DNA from: Jatrophihabitans cynanchi
GTDB lineage: Bacteria; Actinomycetota; Actinomycetes; Mycobacteriales; Jatrophihabitantaceae
DNA: 64,000 bases
Reading direction: 5' to 3'
Assembly (NCBI RefSeq): GCF_027247405.1
Contig: NZ_CP097463.1
Coordinates: 1,798,001 to 1,862,000 of the forward strand
Under the pieces are notes generated by a model. That model did no database searches. It saw nothing but the letters and a program-made list of their open reading frames with translations, and was not told the origin of the DNA. Below are positions 26,614 to 35,258 of the stretch, piece after piece (position 1 is the first letter of the stretch; every line of letters begins with the position of its first letter). A program made the translations under genes and the position numbers.

Positions 26614-26625
26614 AAGGAGGTGATC
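26614..26625 (+). promoter_or_regulatory. Near-complete Shine-Dalgarno before the first permease
   Basis: AAGGAGGTGATC is a 12-nt uninterrupted complement to the conserved bacterial 16S rRNA 3' tail. The GTG at 26629 lies 8 nt after GGAGG and is taken as the start. The GTG inside the Shine-Dalgarno (26620) is in frame but too close. It may offset the hairpin just upstream. Confidence 0.75.
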
Positions 26626-26628
26626 GCC

Positions 26629-27561
26629 GTGACGGCAGACCGTCCCGGCCGCGTCGGCGGTTTACGCGCAACCGGCCTGCCGTACCTGCTGATCCTTCCC
26701 GCCGTCCTGATCGTGGTGGCGGTCGCGGGCTGGCCGCTTGTCAAGATCGTCGTCCTGTCGCTGTCGAAGCAGGAGAGCAGCAAGTTCGCGCTGTTCCACC
26801 ACCGCGGCAGCACGCCGTTCGTCGGCCTGGACAACTACACGGCCGTGTTGACCGACTCGAACTTCTGGACCGTCGTCATCCGCACGGTGGTCTTCACCGC
26901 CGTCAACGTCGTCATCAGCCTGCTCCTCGGGATGGCCTTCGCGATCCTGATGAACCGGGTCTCCAACTGGGCCCGGCTGCTTCTCACCGCGGTGCTGCTG
27001 TTCGTCTGGGCAGTGCCCTCGACGGTGTCCAGCCAGGTCTTCTACTGGATGTTCAACAACCAGTTCGGCGTGGTGAACTACCTGCTCGGCAAGCTGCCCG
27101 GCGTGCACCTGCAGGGTCACGACTGGTTCGCCGACCCGGTGCAGGGGCTGGCCGTCGTGTCCGTCGTGGTCATCTGGGGTGCCCTGCCACTACTGGCGAT
27201 CTCGCTACACGCCGGGCTGACCCAGGTGCCGCCCGACGTCCTCGAGGCCGCCCGCGTCGACGGGGCATCCAGCTGGCAGAGCTTCCGGAACGTGACGCTG
27301 CCCTACCTGCGTCCGCTGCTCATCATCATGACCACGCTGTCGATCATCTGGGACTTCGGCGTGTTCAACCAGATCTTCTTCATGCGCAACGGCCACCCGG
27401 AGCCCGGTTACCAGACGATCGGCGTCTACATGTACGCCGAGGGAGTCGGGAGCAGTCGCTACAACGTGGGCTCGACGATCGCGATCCTGATGATGGTGGC
27501 CGTGTTCGCGATGATGGCGGTATACATCCGCCAGTTGATCCGGATGGGCGACACCGAATGA
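26629..27561 (+). CDS. ABC sugar transporter permease, MalF type
   Basis: A 310-residue inner-membrane subunit with six transmembrane helices, beginning LPYLLILPAVLIVVAVAGWP. The EAA loop DVLEAARVDGASSWQSFRNVTLP near 205-225 is the contact to the ATPase. It pairs with the following permease to form the channel for the sugar captured by the lipoprotein. No ATPase gene is in the cluster; a shared MsiK-type ATPase elsewhere is the usual actinobacterial solution. Confidence 0.92.
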   Translation: MTADRPGRVGGLRATGLPYLLILPAVLIVVAVAGWPLVKIVVLSLSKQESSKFALFHHRGSTPFVGLDNYTAVLTDSNFWTVVIRTVVFTAVNVVISLLLGMAFAILMNRVSNWARLLLTAVLLFVWAVPSTVSSQVFYWMFNNQFGVVNYLLGKLPGVHLQGHDWFADPVQGLAVVSVVVIWGALPLLAISLHAGLTQVPPDVLEAARVDGASSWQSFRNVTLPYLRPLLIIMTTLSIIWDFGVFNQIFFMRNGHPEPGYQTIGVYMYAEGVGSSRYNVGSTIAILMMVAVFAMMAVYIRQLIRMGDTE

Positions 27562-27583
27562 CTACCCCGGACGTGATCACGAC

Positions 27584-28498
27584 ATGACGGCAGTGATCAG
27601 GGCGCACGTCGATCCGGCCGACCCCGCCGAGCGAGCGGCGACGACGGCTGCGGCCGACCGGCCACAGCCGCGCAGCCGCGCCCGCTGGGCGTGGAACGCC
27701 CTCGCCGTACTGCTGTCGGTGATCCTGGGTGCGCCGATCTACTGGATGCTCATCACCTCGTTCATGACGGGCGCGGACCTGAGCAGGTCGACCCCGCAGT
27801 TCGTCCCGGTCCGGCCCACCCTGCGCGCGTTCCGCGAGATACTCGGCGATCCGGTGTTCCGGCAGAACCTGCTCAACACCCTGATCATCACGCTCGCCGC
27901 GGTCCTGATCAGCCTCGTGGTCGGCTTCCTCGGTGCACTCGCGATCGCGCGACTTCGCTTCGCCGGACGCAAGGTGTTCGTCCTCACCGTGCTGGTCGTG
28001 CAGATGATCCCGCTGCTCGCGCTGACAATTCCGCTCAGCCTGCTGCTGGACCAGTTCCAGCTCAAGAACAGCCTGACCGGCGTGATCATCTCGTACCTGA
28101 TCTTCTCGATGCCCTACACCGTATGGACGTTGCGCGCCTTCATCGCCGGCATCCCGAAGGAGCTGGACGAGGCCGCGATGGTCGACGGGTGCACGCGTTG
28201 GCAGACGTTCTACAAGGTCATCCTGCCGCTGACCGGACCGGGGCTCGTCGCCACCGGCGTGTACTGCTGGATCCTTGCCTGGAACGAGTTCGTGGTCGCG
28301 AACACACTGCTGCTCGACAACAACAAGCAGACCCTGATGGTGTACCTGTTGCAGTTCCAGGCCAGCTCGACACACGGCGCGGACTACGCCGGGCTGATGG
28401 CGGCGGCGACGCTGACCTCACTGCCCGTGGTGGTCTTGTTCGTCATCTTCCAGCGCCGCATCACCGCCGGCCTGACCGCGGGGGCGGTGAAGGGCTGA
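27584..28498 (+). CDS. ABC sugar transporter permease, MalG type
   Basis: A 304-residue six-helix permease with a charged cytoplasmic N-terminus (about 1-35). The EAA motif KELDEAAMVDGCTRWQTFYK is near 193-212. The AWNEFVVANTLL segment, typical of MalG-like subunits, is near 235. It forms the transmembrane pore with the preceding MalF-type protein. Its stop shares one base with the ROK kinase start (TGATG). Confidence 0.92.
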   Translation: MTAVIRAHVDPADPAERAATTAAADRPQPRSRARWAWNALAVLLSVILGAPIYWMLITSFMTGADLSRSTPQFVPVRPTLRAFREILGDPVFRQNLLNTLIITLAAVLISLVVGFLGALAIARLRFAGRKVFVLTVLVVQMIPLLALTIPLSLLLDQFQLKNSLTGVIISYLIFSMPYTVWTLRAFIAGIPKELDEAAMVDGCTRWQTFYKVILPLTGPGLVATGVYCWILAWNEFVVANTLLLDNNKQTLMVYLLQFQASSTHGADYAGLMAAATLTSLPVVVLFVIFQRRITAGLTAGAVKG

Positions 28499-29412
28499 TG
28501 GGCGTGATCGGCATCGACGTCGGCGGCACGAGCATCAAGGGCGCCCGGTTCGCCGACGACGGCAGCATCGCCCGCCGCGGCGTCGTGCCCACGCCGCAGC
28601 ACGACGTCGCCGCTACCGTGCGCGCCCTCGCCGCCGAGCTGATCGACGGCGGCAACATCGACGGCGGCAGCATCGACGGCGGCAGCGTGACGGCGGTGGG
28701 CGTGGCCGTCCCGGGAATCGTCGAGGACGGTGTCGTGCGCTACGCGGCGAACCTGGCCTGGCGGGACGTCCCGCTGCGCGCCCTGCTCGCCGATGCGCTC
28801 GGGCTGCCGGTCACCGTCGCGCACGACGTGGGCGCCGCCGCGCTGGCCGAGGCCGGCGACGACGAGCTGCTGTACGTCTCGCTCGGCACCGGCATCGGTG
28901 CCGCGCTCGTGGCTGGCGGGCAGGTGCGGCACGGCGCGACCGGCCAGGTCGCCGAGATCGGCCACATCCCGGTGTGGCCGGACGGCGAACCGTGCGCGTG
29001 CGGGCAGTTCGGCTGCCTCGAGGTGTACGCATCCGCTGCCGGCGTGGCGCGCCGCTACGGCCGGCCGGGGGCGACGTCGGCCGACGTCCTCGCGCGGTCG
29101 GGGAGCGAACCGGCCGCCGGTGCCGCCTGGTCGGACGCCGTCACGGCGCTCGGCCTCGCGCTGGCGACCGCGACCCTGCTGTTCGACCCGGCCCGCATCG
29201 TGCTGGGCGGCGGTCTGGCCCAGGCGGGCGACCCGCTGCTGGCACCGGTGCGCGCGGCGCTGGCGGGACGGCTGACGTGGCGTTCCGCGCCACCGGTCGT
29301 GGCCGCGCGATACGGGCTGGACGCCGGGGTGCGCGGTGCCGCACTGCTTGCCGAACGCCTGCCGGCGGGAACTGCCGACACTGACGCTGGAGAGGTTGGT
29401 CGCGCGCGATGA
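28498..29412 (+). CDS. ROK family amino-sugar kinase
   Basis: A 304-residue ROK kinase, probably phosphorylating GlcNAc (perhaps MurNAc) after import. The phosphate loop GIDVGGTSIKGA is at 5-16, the catalytic Asp in AHDVGAAAL near 107, and the zinc site is His156, Cys166, Cys168 and Cys173. No DNA-binding domain is present, so it is an enzyme and not a ROK repressor. A 15-bp in-frame triplication (28642-28686) adds IDGG units in a surface loop near residues 49-63. It overlaps its neighbours by 1 and 4 bp. The ABC route delivers unphosphorylated sugar, so a kinase is needed before NagA. Confidence 0.88.
   Translation: MGVIGIDVGGTSIKGARFADDGSIARRGVVPTPQHDVAATVRALAAELIDGGNIDGGSIDGGSVTAVGVAVPGIVEDGVVRYAANLAWRDVPLRALLADALGLPVTVAHDVGAAALAEAGDDELLYVSLGTGIGAALVAGGQVRHGATGQVAEIGHIPVWPDGEPCACGQFGCLEVYASAAGVARRYGRPGATSADVLARSGSEPAAGAAWSDAVTALGLALATATLLFDPARIVLGGGLAQAGDPLLAPVRAALAGRLTWRSAPPVVAARYGLDAGVRGAALLAERLPAGTADTDAGEVGRAR
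28642..28686 (+). repeat. 15-bp in-frame triplication inside the ROK kinase gene
   Basis: Three adjacent 15-bp units, ATCGACGGCGGC plus AAC, AGC and AGC, encode three copies of a five-residue IDGG(N/S) motif. Length is a multiple of three, so the frame is kept. Confidence 0.9.
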
Positions 29413-30527
29413 CGGTACTGGCAGGTGCTCGGGTAGTGACCCCGGACGGCGTGCTCGAACCGGGTTGGGTGTCGATCGACGGCGGCCGGATCGCCGCGGT
29501 CGGAGCCGGCGCGGGGCCGCCGGGAGCCGAACCCGTCTCCGGCTGGCTGCTGCCCGGCTTCATCGACCTGCACGTCCACGGCGGCGGCGGTCACGACTTC
29601 ACCTCCTCGCCGGCAGACATGGCCGCCGGTGTCGAGTTCCACCGCCGGCACGGCACCACCCGCGCGCTCGTGTCGCTGATGGCGGGCGGGATCGACGCGA
29701 TGTGCACGCAGCTGGGCTGGGCCGCCGAACTGGCCGGGTCCGGCGCGATCCTCGGCGCCCACCTCGAAGGCCCGTTCCTGGCGTCGGCTCGCTGCGGCGC
29801 GCAGAACAAGGCACATCTGCTGGCTCCGGACCCGCTGGTGCTCGCCAAGCTGCTCGACGCCGGCCAGGGCACCGTGCGCACCGTGACGATCGCGCCGGAG
29901 GTACCCGGCGCGATCGGCGTGGTCGAGGCGATCGTCGCGGCCGGTGCTGTCGCGGCGGTCGGGCACACCGATGCCACCTACGAGCAGGCGAGCGCGGCGT
30001 TCGCGGCCGGCGCGTCCCTCGCCACCCACCTGTTCAACGCGATGGGTTCGATGAGCCAGCGCGCGCCCGGACCGGCCGTGGCCGCGCTCGACGCCGGCGT
30101 GTACGTCGAGCTGATCAATGACGGCGTGCACGTGCACGAGGCCCTGGTCCGGTTGGCCGCCCGCGTCGCCCCCTCGCGGCTGGCCCTGATCACCGACGCG
30201 ATCAGCGCGACCGGCGTGGGCGACGGGCACTACACGTTGGGCGACCAGGCCGTCGTGGTCGAGTCCGGCAGGGCGAGGCTGGCCGGCGACGACCGGCTGC
30301 GGCTGGCGGGCAGCACGCTGACCATGGACGTGGCGGTGCGGCGCGCGGTGCAGTCGGTCGGGCTGTCGATCGAGGCCGCCGTCGCCGCTGCGTCGACCAA
30401 CCCGGCGCGGCTGCTCGGGCTGTCCGGCGTGTGCGGAGCGATCGCCCCGGGTCTGGCCGCCGACCTGGTGCTGATGGACGACGACCTTCAGGTGCAGCAG
30501 GTGATGAGGGCCGGCGCCTGGCTCTGA
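29409..30527 (+). CDS. nagA: N-acetylglucosamine-6-phosphate deacetylase
   Basis: A 372-residue amidohydrolase converting GlcNAc-6-phosphate to glucosamine-6-phosphate and acetate. Metal and catalytic residues are in place: His55 and His57 of LHVHGGG, Glu120 of AHLEGPF, His186 of GHTDATY, His207 of THLFNAM and the catalytic Asp263 of ITDAISATG. Its start overlaps the kinase stop (ATGA). It is the last gene of the plus-strand amino-sugar cluster and feeds the SIS deaminase encoded upstream. Confidence 0.95.
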   Translation: MTVLAGARVVTPDGVLEPGWVSIDGGRIAAVGAGAGPPGAEPVSGWLLPGFIDLHVHGGGGHDFTSSPADMAAGVEFHRRHGTTRALVSLMAGGIDAMCTQLGWAAELAGSGAILGAHLEGPFLASARCGAQNKAHLLAPDPLVLAKLLDAGQGTVRTVTIAPEVPGAIGVVEAIVAAGAVAAVGHTDATYEQASAAFAAGASLATHLFNAMGSMSQRAPGPAVAALDAGVYVELINDGVHVHEALVRLAARVAPSRLALITDAISATGVGDGHYTLGDQAVVVESGRARLAGDDRLRLAGSTLTMDVAVRRAVQSVGLSIEAAVAAASTNPARLLGLSGVCGAIAPGLAADLVLMDDDLQVQQVMRAGAWL

Positions 30528-30535
30528 CCCCAGAC

Positions 30536-30620
30536 CTTCTCCGTTGAGTGGCGGGTTACGCGTTCAGTGGCGGGCTACAAGCCGCCACTGAACCGGAAAG
30601 CCGCCACTCAACGGGAGCAG
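30536..30620. repeat. 85-bp palindromic element, copy 1
   Basis: Nested inverted repeats: outer arms CCGTTGAGTGGCGG (30541-30554) and its complement (30601-30614), inner arms GTTCAGTGGCGG (30562-30573) and its complement (30582-30593), with an 8-nt loop. The two left arms are near-copies of each other. It matches 31585-31669 at 82 of 85 positions in the same orientation. It begins 9 bp after nagA. Confidence 0.93.
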
Positions 30621-30707
30621 CGGGGGGGGTGTGGACAAGCTGGTCCTCGTCCACAGACGGGGGCTGACCGGTCGCGTCGGGTGGGCTTGTTGCGCACACT
30701 GCCGGAC

Positions 30708-31541
30708 ATGGCTGAGCTGATTCGCGTCACCCGGGGGGTATGGAGACGTGCGGACGAGGTCTGCGATCTCGCCGCGCGATGCGCCGCCATCCTGAGCGCA
30801 TGTCCGGACGGCAGCGTCGTGGCCGGGCGGGCCGCCGCACAACTGCACGCCCTCTGGCTCCCTCCAGGCGCTGCCGGCACCGTCGATGTCGTGCTTCGAC
30901 GCGACGCGGTAGTCCCGCGCGCCCACTCGCACAGCATGCGCGGCGAACTGCGCAGCCGCCGCCGCACGCTGCACCCGGACGAGATCGTGCTTGTCCAGGG
31001 CGTGCCGGTGACCAGTGCGGCGCGTACCTGGCTCGACCTTTCCGAGTCTCTGGCGATGCCCGACCTGGTGGCGCTGGGCGACAGTGTCCTGCGCGGAGGC
31101 GATACCGCGCCGGCCGAGCTCGCCGGCGTCGTGTCCCGGGGATACCACCGCCGGGGCGTCGTTCGGGCACGTCAGGCATTGCCGCTGCTGAACGCGCGCT
31201 CGCGGTCCCGTCCGGAGAGTCACTTCAGGTATGCCCTTGTCAGCGCAGGACTCCCGACGCCGGACGTCAACCTGCCGATCTACAACGAGCTTGGCGAGTG
31301 GCTCGCCGAACCTGACCTGAGCTATCCGGACGCGATGTTGGCGCTGGAGTACAACGGCGCCGAGCACGCCGAGGCGACCCGGATGCGACGCGACTACACC
31401 CGCACGTTCGACGTGCAGTACCGAGGCGGCTGGCGCGTGGAGACGTTCGGACCGGCCGAGATCTTCGGGCGACCGGATCAGACGGCACAGTTCGTCAAGG
31501 AGCTGCGGCGCGAACGGCTCAGCCGCCGCCGCATCGCCTGA
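30708..31541 (+). CDS. DUF559-type protein (AbiEi-like N-terminus, nuclease-like C-terminus)
   Basis: A 277-residue protein of a type common and unnamed in actinobacteria. The N-terminal half resembles AbiEi/AbiEi_4 antitoxin-like regions. The C-terminal part (about 165-270) resembles the DUF559/Vsr PD-(D/E)XK fold, with EPDLSYPDAMLALEYNG near 200-216 supplying the acidic pair. The expected lysine is replaced by Tyr-Asn-Gly context, as is usual in DUF559. Function unknown; cleavage activity is not shown. The ATG at 30708 is preferred. A 7-bp inverted repeat (TGTGGAC/GTCCACA, 30630-30655) lies upstream. The gene is alone and bracketed by 85-bp palindromic elements. Confidence 0.72.
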   Translation: MAELIRVTRGVWRRADEVCDLAARCAAILSACPDGSVVAGRAAAQLHALWLPPGAAGTVDVVLRRDAVVPRAHSHSMRGELRSRRRTLHPDEIVLVQGVPVTSAARTWLDLSESLAMPDLVALGDSVLRGGDTAPAELAGVVSRGYHRRGVVRARQALPLLNARSRSRPESHFRYALVSAGLPTPDVNLPIYNELGEWLAEPDLSYPDAMLALEYNGAEHAEATRMRRDYTRTFDVQYRGGWRVETFGPAEIFGRPDQTAQFVKELRRERLSRRRIA

Positions 31542-31584
31542 CTGGTGCGGTACAACGGGGCGCGCCAGGACGCACCGAGCCGCC

Positions 31585-31669
31585 CTTCTCCGTTGAGTGG
31601 CGGGTTACGCGTTCAGTGGCGGGCTACAAGCCGCCACCGAACCGGGAAACCGCCACTCAACGGGAGCAG
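31585..31669. repeat. 85-bp palindromic element, copy 2
   Basis: 82 of 85 bases match copy 1 at 30536-30620, in direct orientation about 1.05 kb away. The outer arms are intact; one change (CCACCGAAC) introduces a mismatch in the inner stem. It ends 13 bp from the map stop codon. Confidence 0.93.
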
Positions 31670-31682
31670 CCACGGGACGGGC

Positions 31683-32522
31683 TCAGGCCGCGTACGCGCT
31701 GAGCTCGATGCCGCGCTCGGCCAGGGCGGCGCGGCCACCGTCCTCGGCGGTCAGCACCCACGGGCCGTCCTGCAGGATGGCCACCGTGTGCTCCCAGTGC
31801 GCCGCCCATGAGCCATCGGCCGTCGACACCGTCCAGCCGTCGTCCAGCTCCTGCGTCGCCCGCGAGCCGAGCGTGATCATCGGCTCGATCGCGAGCGTCA
31901 TGCCCGGCGTTAGCCGCGGGCCCTTGCCGGCCCGGCCGTGGTTCAGGATGTGCGGCGCCATGTGCATGGCCGTGCCGATGCCGTGGCCGCCGTAGCCGGT
32001 GACGATGCCGTAGCGGCCGGAGGCCCGGACCGAACTCTCCACCGCGTGCGAGATGTCGGTCAGCCGGCCACCGGACCGCGCCGCCGCCAGGCCGTCCCAC
32101 AACGAGCGCTCACACGCCTCGGACAACGCCCGCGCCTCGTCGGAAACCTCGCCCACGCAGACCGTGATGGCCGCATCGCCGTGCCAGCCCTCGACGATCG
32201 CGCCGAAGTCGATCGAGACGAGGTCGCCGTCGGCCAGCTTCTCCGCCGCGGACGGGATGCCGTGCACGACCCGGTCGTTCACCGATGCGCAGATGACCGC
32301 GGGATACGGCCCGTTGCCGATGTCGTAGTGCAGGAAGGACGACGTCGCGCCGGCCTCGCGCAGCACGTCGCGGGCGATCGAGTCCAGGTCGGCGGTCGAC
32401 ACGCCGGGGGCGGCCGCGTCGTGCATCGCCGTCAGCGCGCGCGCCACCACCAGGCCCGCTCGGCGCATCAGCGCGATCTGGTCCAGGTCCTTGATCTCGA
32501 TGCGCTCGGGGAACGTCCGCAT
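31683..32522 (-). CDS. map: Methionine aminopeptidase type I
   Basis: A 279-residue enzyme that removes the initiator methionine from nascent proteins. The pita-bread metal ligands appear in order: two aspartates in [18 protein letters not shown], His in GYGGHGIG, Glu in AIEPMI and Glu in WEHTVAI. ATG 32522 lies 4 bp after the adk stop; upstream in-frame codons lie inside adk. It closes the secY-adk-map unit. Its normal downstream neighbour infA has been separated from it by 11.9 kb. Confidence 0.96.
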   Translation of the reverse strand: MRTFPERIEIKDLDQIALMRRAGLVVARALTAMHDAAAPGVSTADLDSIARDVLREAGATSSFLHYDIGNGPYPAVICASVNDRVVHGIPSAAEKLADGDLVSIDFGAIVEGWHGDAAITVCVGEVSDEARALSEACERSLWDGLAAARSGGRLTDISHAVESSVRASGRYGIVTGYGGHGIGTAMHMAPHILNHGRAGKGPRLTPGMTLAIEPMITLGSRATQELDDGWTVSTADGSWAAHWEHTVAILQDGPWVLTAEDGGRAALAERGIELSAYAA

Positions 32523-32526
32523 GGCC

Positions 32527-33180
32527 TCAGCCGGCGAACGGAGCGAGCGCGGCGATGGCCCGCTCGGTGACGTCCTCGACGGTACCGAGCGCATCGATCG
32601 AGACCAGTTGGCCACGCCCGTCGTAGAACTGGACTAACGGCGAGGTCTGGGCGGAGTACACCTCGAGCCGGTGCCGCACGGTGTCCGGGTAGTCGTCGTC
32701 TCGGTGGTAGAGCGCACCGCCGCACTTGTCGCAGACGTCCGGTCTGGTCGTCGGGTCGTACTCGACGTGCCACACGTGGCCGCACTGCTTGCAGGTGCGC
32801 CGCCCGGACAACCGCCGCACCACCTCGTCGTGGTCGACCTCCAGGTCCAGCACCACGCTGAGCGAGCGGTCGAGCGAGGCCATGATGCCGTCCAGCTCGC
32901 GAGCCTGCAGCACGTTGCGCGGGAAGCCGTCCAGCAGGAAGCCCTCGACGGCGTCGTCCTGCGCCAGCCGGTCGCGCACCATCGCGTTGGTGACCTCGTC
33001 GGGCACGAGATCGCCGGCGTCCATGTACTTCTTGGCCAGCCTGCCGAGCTCGGTCCCGCCGGACACGTTGCTCCGGAAGATGTCCCCGGTCGAGATCTTC
33101 GGGATGGCGAAGTGCTCGGCGATGAATTCGGCCTGGGTCCCCTTCCCGGCACCCGGCGGGCCGACGAGTACCAGCCTCAT
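32527..33180 (-). CDS. adk: Adenylate kinase (zinc LID form)
   Basis: A 217-residue long-type adenylate kinase, interconverting ATP + AMP and 2 ADP. The P-loop GPPGAGKGT is at 7-15 and the AMP-binding DGFPRN at 84-89. A structural zinc site of four cysteines (Cys130, Cys133, Cys150 and Cys153) sits in the LID. Many actinobacterial adenylate kinases have the short LID without zinc, so the Cys4 version is worth noting. Its ATG overlaps the secY stop by one base. Confidence 0.97.
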   Translation of the reverse strand: MRLVLVGPPGAGKGTQAEFIAEHFAIPKISTGDIFRSNVSGGTELGRLAKKYMDAGDLVPDEVTNAMVRDRLAQDDAVEGFLLDGFPRNVLQARELDGIMASLDRSLSVVLDLEVDHDEVVRRLSGRRTCKQCGHVWHVEYDPTTRPDVCDKCGGALYHRDDDYPDTVRHRLEVYSAQTSPLVQFYDGRGQLVSIDALGTVEDVTERAIAALAPFAG

Positions 33181-34493
33181 CAGCGAAGGAATCCCTCGTA
33201 GTTGCGCTGCATCAGCTGGCTCTCGATCTGCTTGACCGTGTCCAGGCCGACGCCGACCATGATCAGCACCGCGGTGCCGCCGAACGGGAAGTTCTGCGCG
33301 TTGCTGCTGGTGATCGAGAAGAAGAAGTTCGGCAGCACCGCCACGATGCCCAGGTACAGCGAGCCGGGCAGCGTGATGCGGGACAGCACGAACTGCAGGT
33401 ACTCCGCAGTCGGGCGCCCGGGCCGGATACCGGGGATGAAGCCGCCGTACTTCTTCATGTCGTCCGCGCGCTCGACCGGGTCGAACGTGATGCCGACGTA
33501 GAAGTAGGTGAAGAAGATGATCAACGCGAAGTAGACGATGATGTAGACCCACGACGACTGGTTGATCAGGTAGTTGTTCACCCAGCGTTCGAAGGCCGAG
33601 GCCGAGGTGCCGTTGCTGGTCAGCTGGCTGATCAGCTGCGGGATGTAGAGCAACGAGGAGGCGAAGATGACCGGGATGACGCCCGCCTGGTTCACCTTCA
33701 GCGGCAGGTAGGTGGACGTGCCGCCGTACTGGCGCCGGCCGACCATCCGCTTGGCGTACTGCACCGGGATCCGGCGCTGGGCCTGTTCGACGAACACGAC
33801 CGCGATGATGATCGCCAGCCCGAGCGCGCAGATCAGGGTGAAGACGAACCCGCCGGCGTTCTGCAGGATCGTCTGGCCCTCGTTGGGGATGCGCGCCGCG
33901 ATCGAGGTGAACATCAGCACGCTCATGCCGTTGCCGACGCCGCGGTCGGTGATCAGCTCGCCGAGCCACATGATGATGCCGGTACCGGCCGTCATGCACA
34001 GGACCATCGTGGACAGCGTCCACATGTCGTCCTTGTACAAGATCGCGCCCTGGCAGCTCGGGAACAGCTGCCCCGAGCGCGCCAGCGCGATGAACCCGGT
34101 CGACTGCAAGATGCCCAGGCCGATGGTCAGGTAGCGGCTGTACTGGGTCAGCTTCTGCTGGCCGGACTGCCCCTCCTGCTTGAGCTGCTCGAAGCGCGGG
34201 ATGACCACGACCAGCAGCTGGATGATGATGCTGGCCGTGATGTAGGGCATGATGCCCAGCGCGAACGCGGACAGCCGAAGTAGCGCACCGCCGGAGAACA
34301 GGTTGATCAGCGAGTAGACGTTCGCGTTGTCGCCGGCCTGTGCCTGGTTGATGCAGTCGTTGATCGCATGCGTGTTCGTGTTCGGGGTGGGCACCGAGGC
34401 GCCCAGCCGGTACAGCGCCAGCATGGCCAGGGTGAACAGCAGCTTCTTGCGCAGGTCCGGCGTTTTGAACGCCGATGCGAATGCGCTGAGCAC
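33180..34493 (-). CDS. secY: Preprotein translocase subunit SecY
   Basis: A 437-residue channel protein of the Sec translocon with ten predicted transmembrane helices. The N-terminus [29 protein letters not shown] and the loop [19 protein letters not shown] are diagnostic. It lies between rplO and adk in the spc cluster. The 133-bp upstream gap contains a 6-bp TCCCGG/CCGGGA hairpin (34596-34611) that may end the rplO transcript partly, and a weak TAGCCT -10-like element. Confidence 0.97.
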   Translation of the reverse strand: MLSAFASAFKTPDLRKKLLFTLAMLALYRLGASVPTPNTNTHAINDCINQAQAGDNANVYSLINLFSGGALLRLSAFALGIMPYITASIIIQLLVVVIPRFEQLKQEGQSGQQKLTQYSRYLTIGLGILQSTGFIALARSGQLFPSCQGAILYKDDMWTLSTMVLCMTAGTGIIMWLGELITDRGVGNGMSVLMFTSIAARIPNEGQTILQNAGGFVFTLICALGLAIIIAVVFVEQAQRRIPVQYAKRMVGRRQYGGTSTYLPLKVNQAGVIPVIFASSLLYIPQLISQLTSNGTSASAFERWVNNYLINQSSWVYIIVYFALIIFFTYFYVGITFDPVERADDMKKYGGFIPGIRPGRPTAEYLQFVLSRITLPGSLYLGIVAVLPNFFFSITSSNAQNFPFGGTAVLIMVGVGLDTVKQIESQLMQRNYEGFLR

Positions 34494-34626
34494 GTGTCCT
34501 CCTGCGGAGCTGATCCGGTGTGCGCCAACGGTGCCGGCGACGAACTAAGTGTGGTACCAGACGCTCGGAGACGGCTCGCTCAGGCTAACAGTCCGTCCCG
34601 GAGCGCCGGGAATGCGGCGGCTCCGC

Positions 34627-35070
34627 TCAGCGCTCGGTGACCGAGCCGCCCGCCGCGAGGATCTTCTCGCGTGCGGTGTCGGAGAACTTGTCGGCGGTGA
34701 TCGACAGCTTCACGCTGCCCAGCTCGCCGTTGCCCAGGACCTTCACCGGCTCGCCCTTGCGGACCGCGCCCGCGGCGACCAGCTCGGCCACGCCGACTGT
34801 GCCGCCCTCGGGGAACAGCTGCGCGAGCGCGGCCACGTTGACGACCTGATACTCGACGCGGAACCGGTTCTTGAAGCCCTTGAGCTTCGGCAGCCGCATG
34901 TGCAACGGCAGCTGACCGCCCTCGAAGCTGGCCGGCACCTGGTAGCGGGCCTTGGTGCCCTTGGTGCCACGGCCGGCGGTCTTGCCCTTGGAACCCTCAC
35001 CGCGACCCACCCGGGTCTTCTTGGTGTGGGAGCCGGGCGCCGGACGCAGGTGGTGAACTTTCAGCGTCAT
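34627..35070 (-). CDS. rplO: 50S ribosomal protein L15
   Basis: A 147-residue uL15. The glycine- and arginine-rich N-terminus ([20 protein letters not shown]) followed by [20 protein letters not shown] is characteristic. It lies 3 bp after rpmD and is the last ribosomal gene of the spc cluster before secY. Confidence 0.97.
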   Translation of the reverse strand: MTLKVHHLRPAPGSHTKKTRVGRGEGSKGKTAGRGTKGTKARYQVPASFEGGQLPLHMRLPKLKGFKNRFRVEYQVVNVAALAQLFPEGGTVGVAELVAAGAVRKGEPVKVLGNGELGSVKLSITADKFSDTAREKILAAGGSVTER

Positions 35071-35073
35071 GCT

Positions 35074-35256
35074 CTACTCGACCTCCTCGACCGACACCAG
35101 GTGGGTGACGGTCGCGACCATGCCCCGGAACTCCGGGCGGTCTTCCTTGACGACGACGTCGTTGATCCGCTTCAGGCCGAGCGAACGCAGCGTCTCGCGC
35201 TGGTTCTGCTTGTAGCCGATCCCCGACTTGATCTGGGTGATCTTCAGGCGCGCCAT
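35074..35256 (-). CDS. rpmD: 50S ribosomal protein L30
   Basis: A 60-residue uL30. [20 protein letters not shown] at the N-terminus and [15 protein letters not shown] mark the family. The ATG at 35256, 2 bp after the rpsE stop, gives the standard protein; an open extension to 35448 runs over rpsE and is rejected. Confidence 0.95.
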   Translation of the reverse strand: MARLKITQIKSGIGYKQNQRETLRSLGLKRINDVVVKEDRPEFRGMVATVTHLVSVEEVE

Positions 35257-35258
35257 GC

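Noticed and set aside
30621-30628. Run of eight G residues as a phase-variation switch
   Set aside because: It lies outside any coding region and not between recognisable promoter elements; no on/off consequence can be seen.
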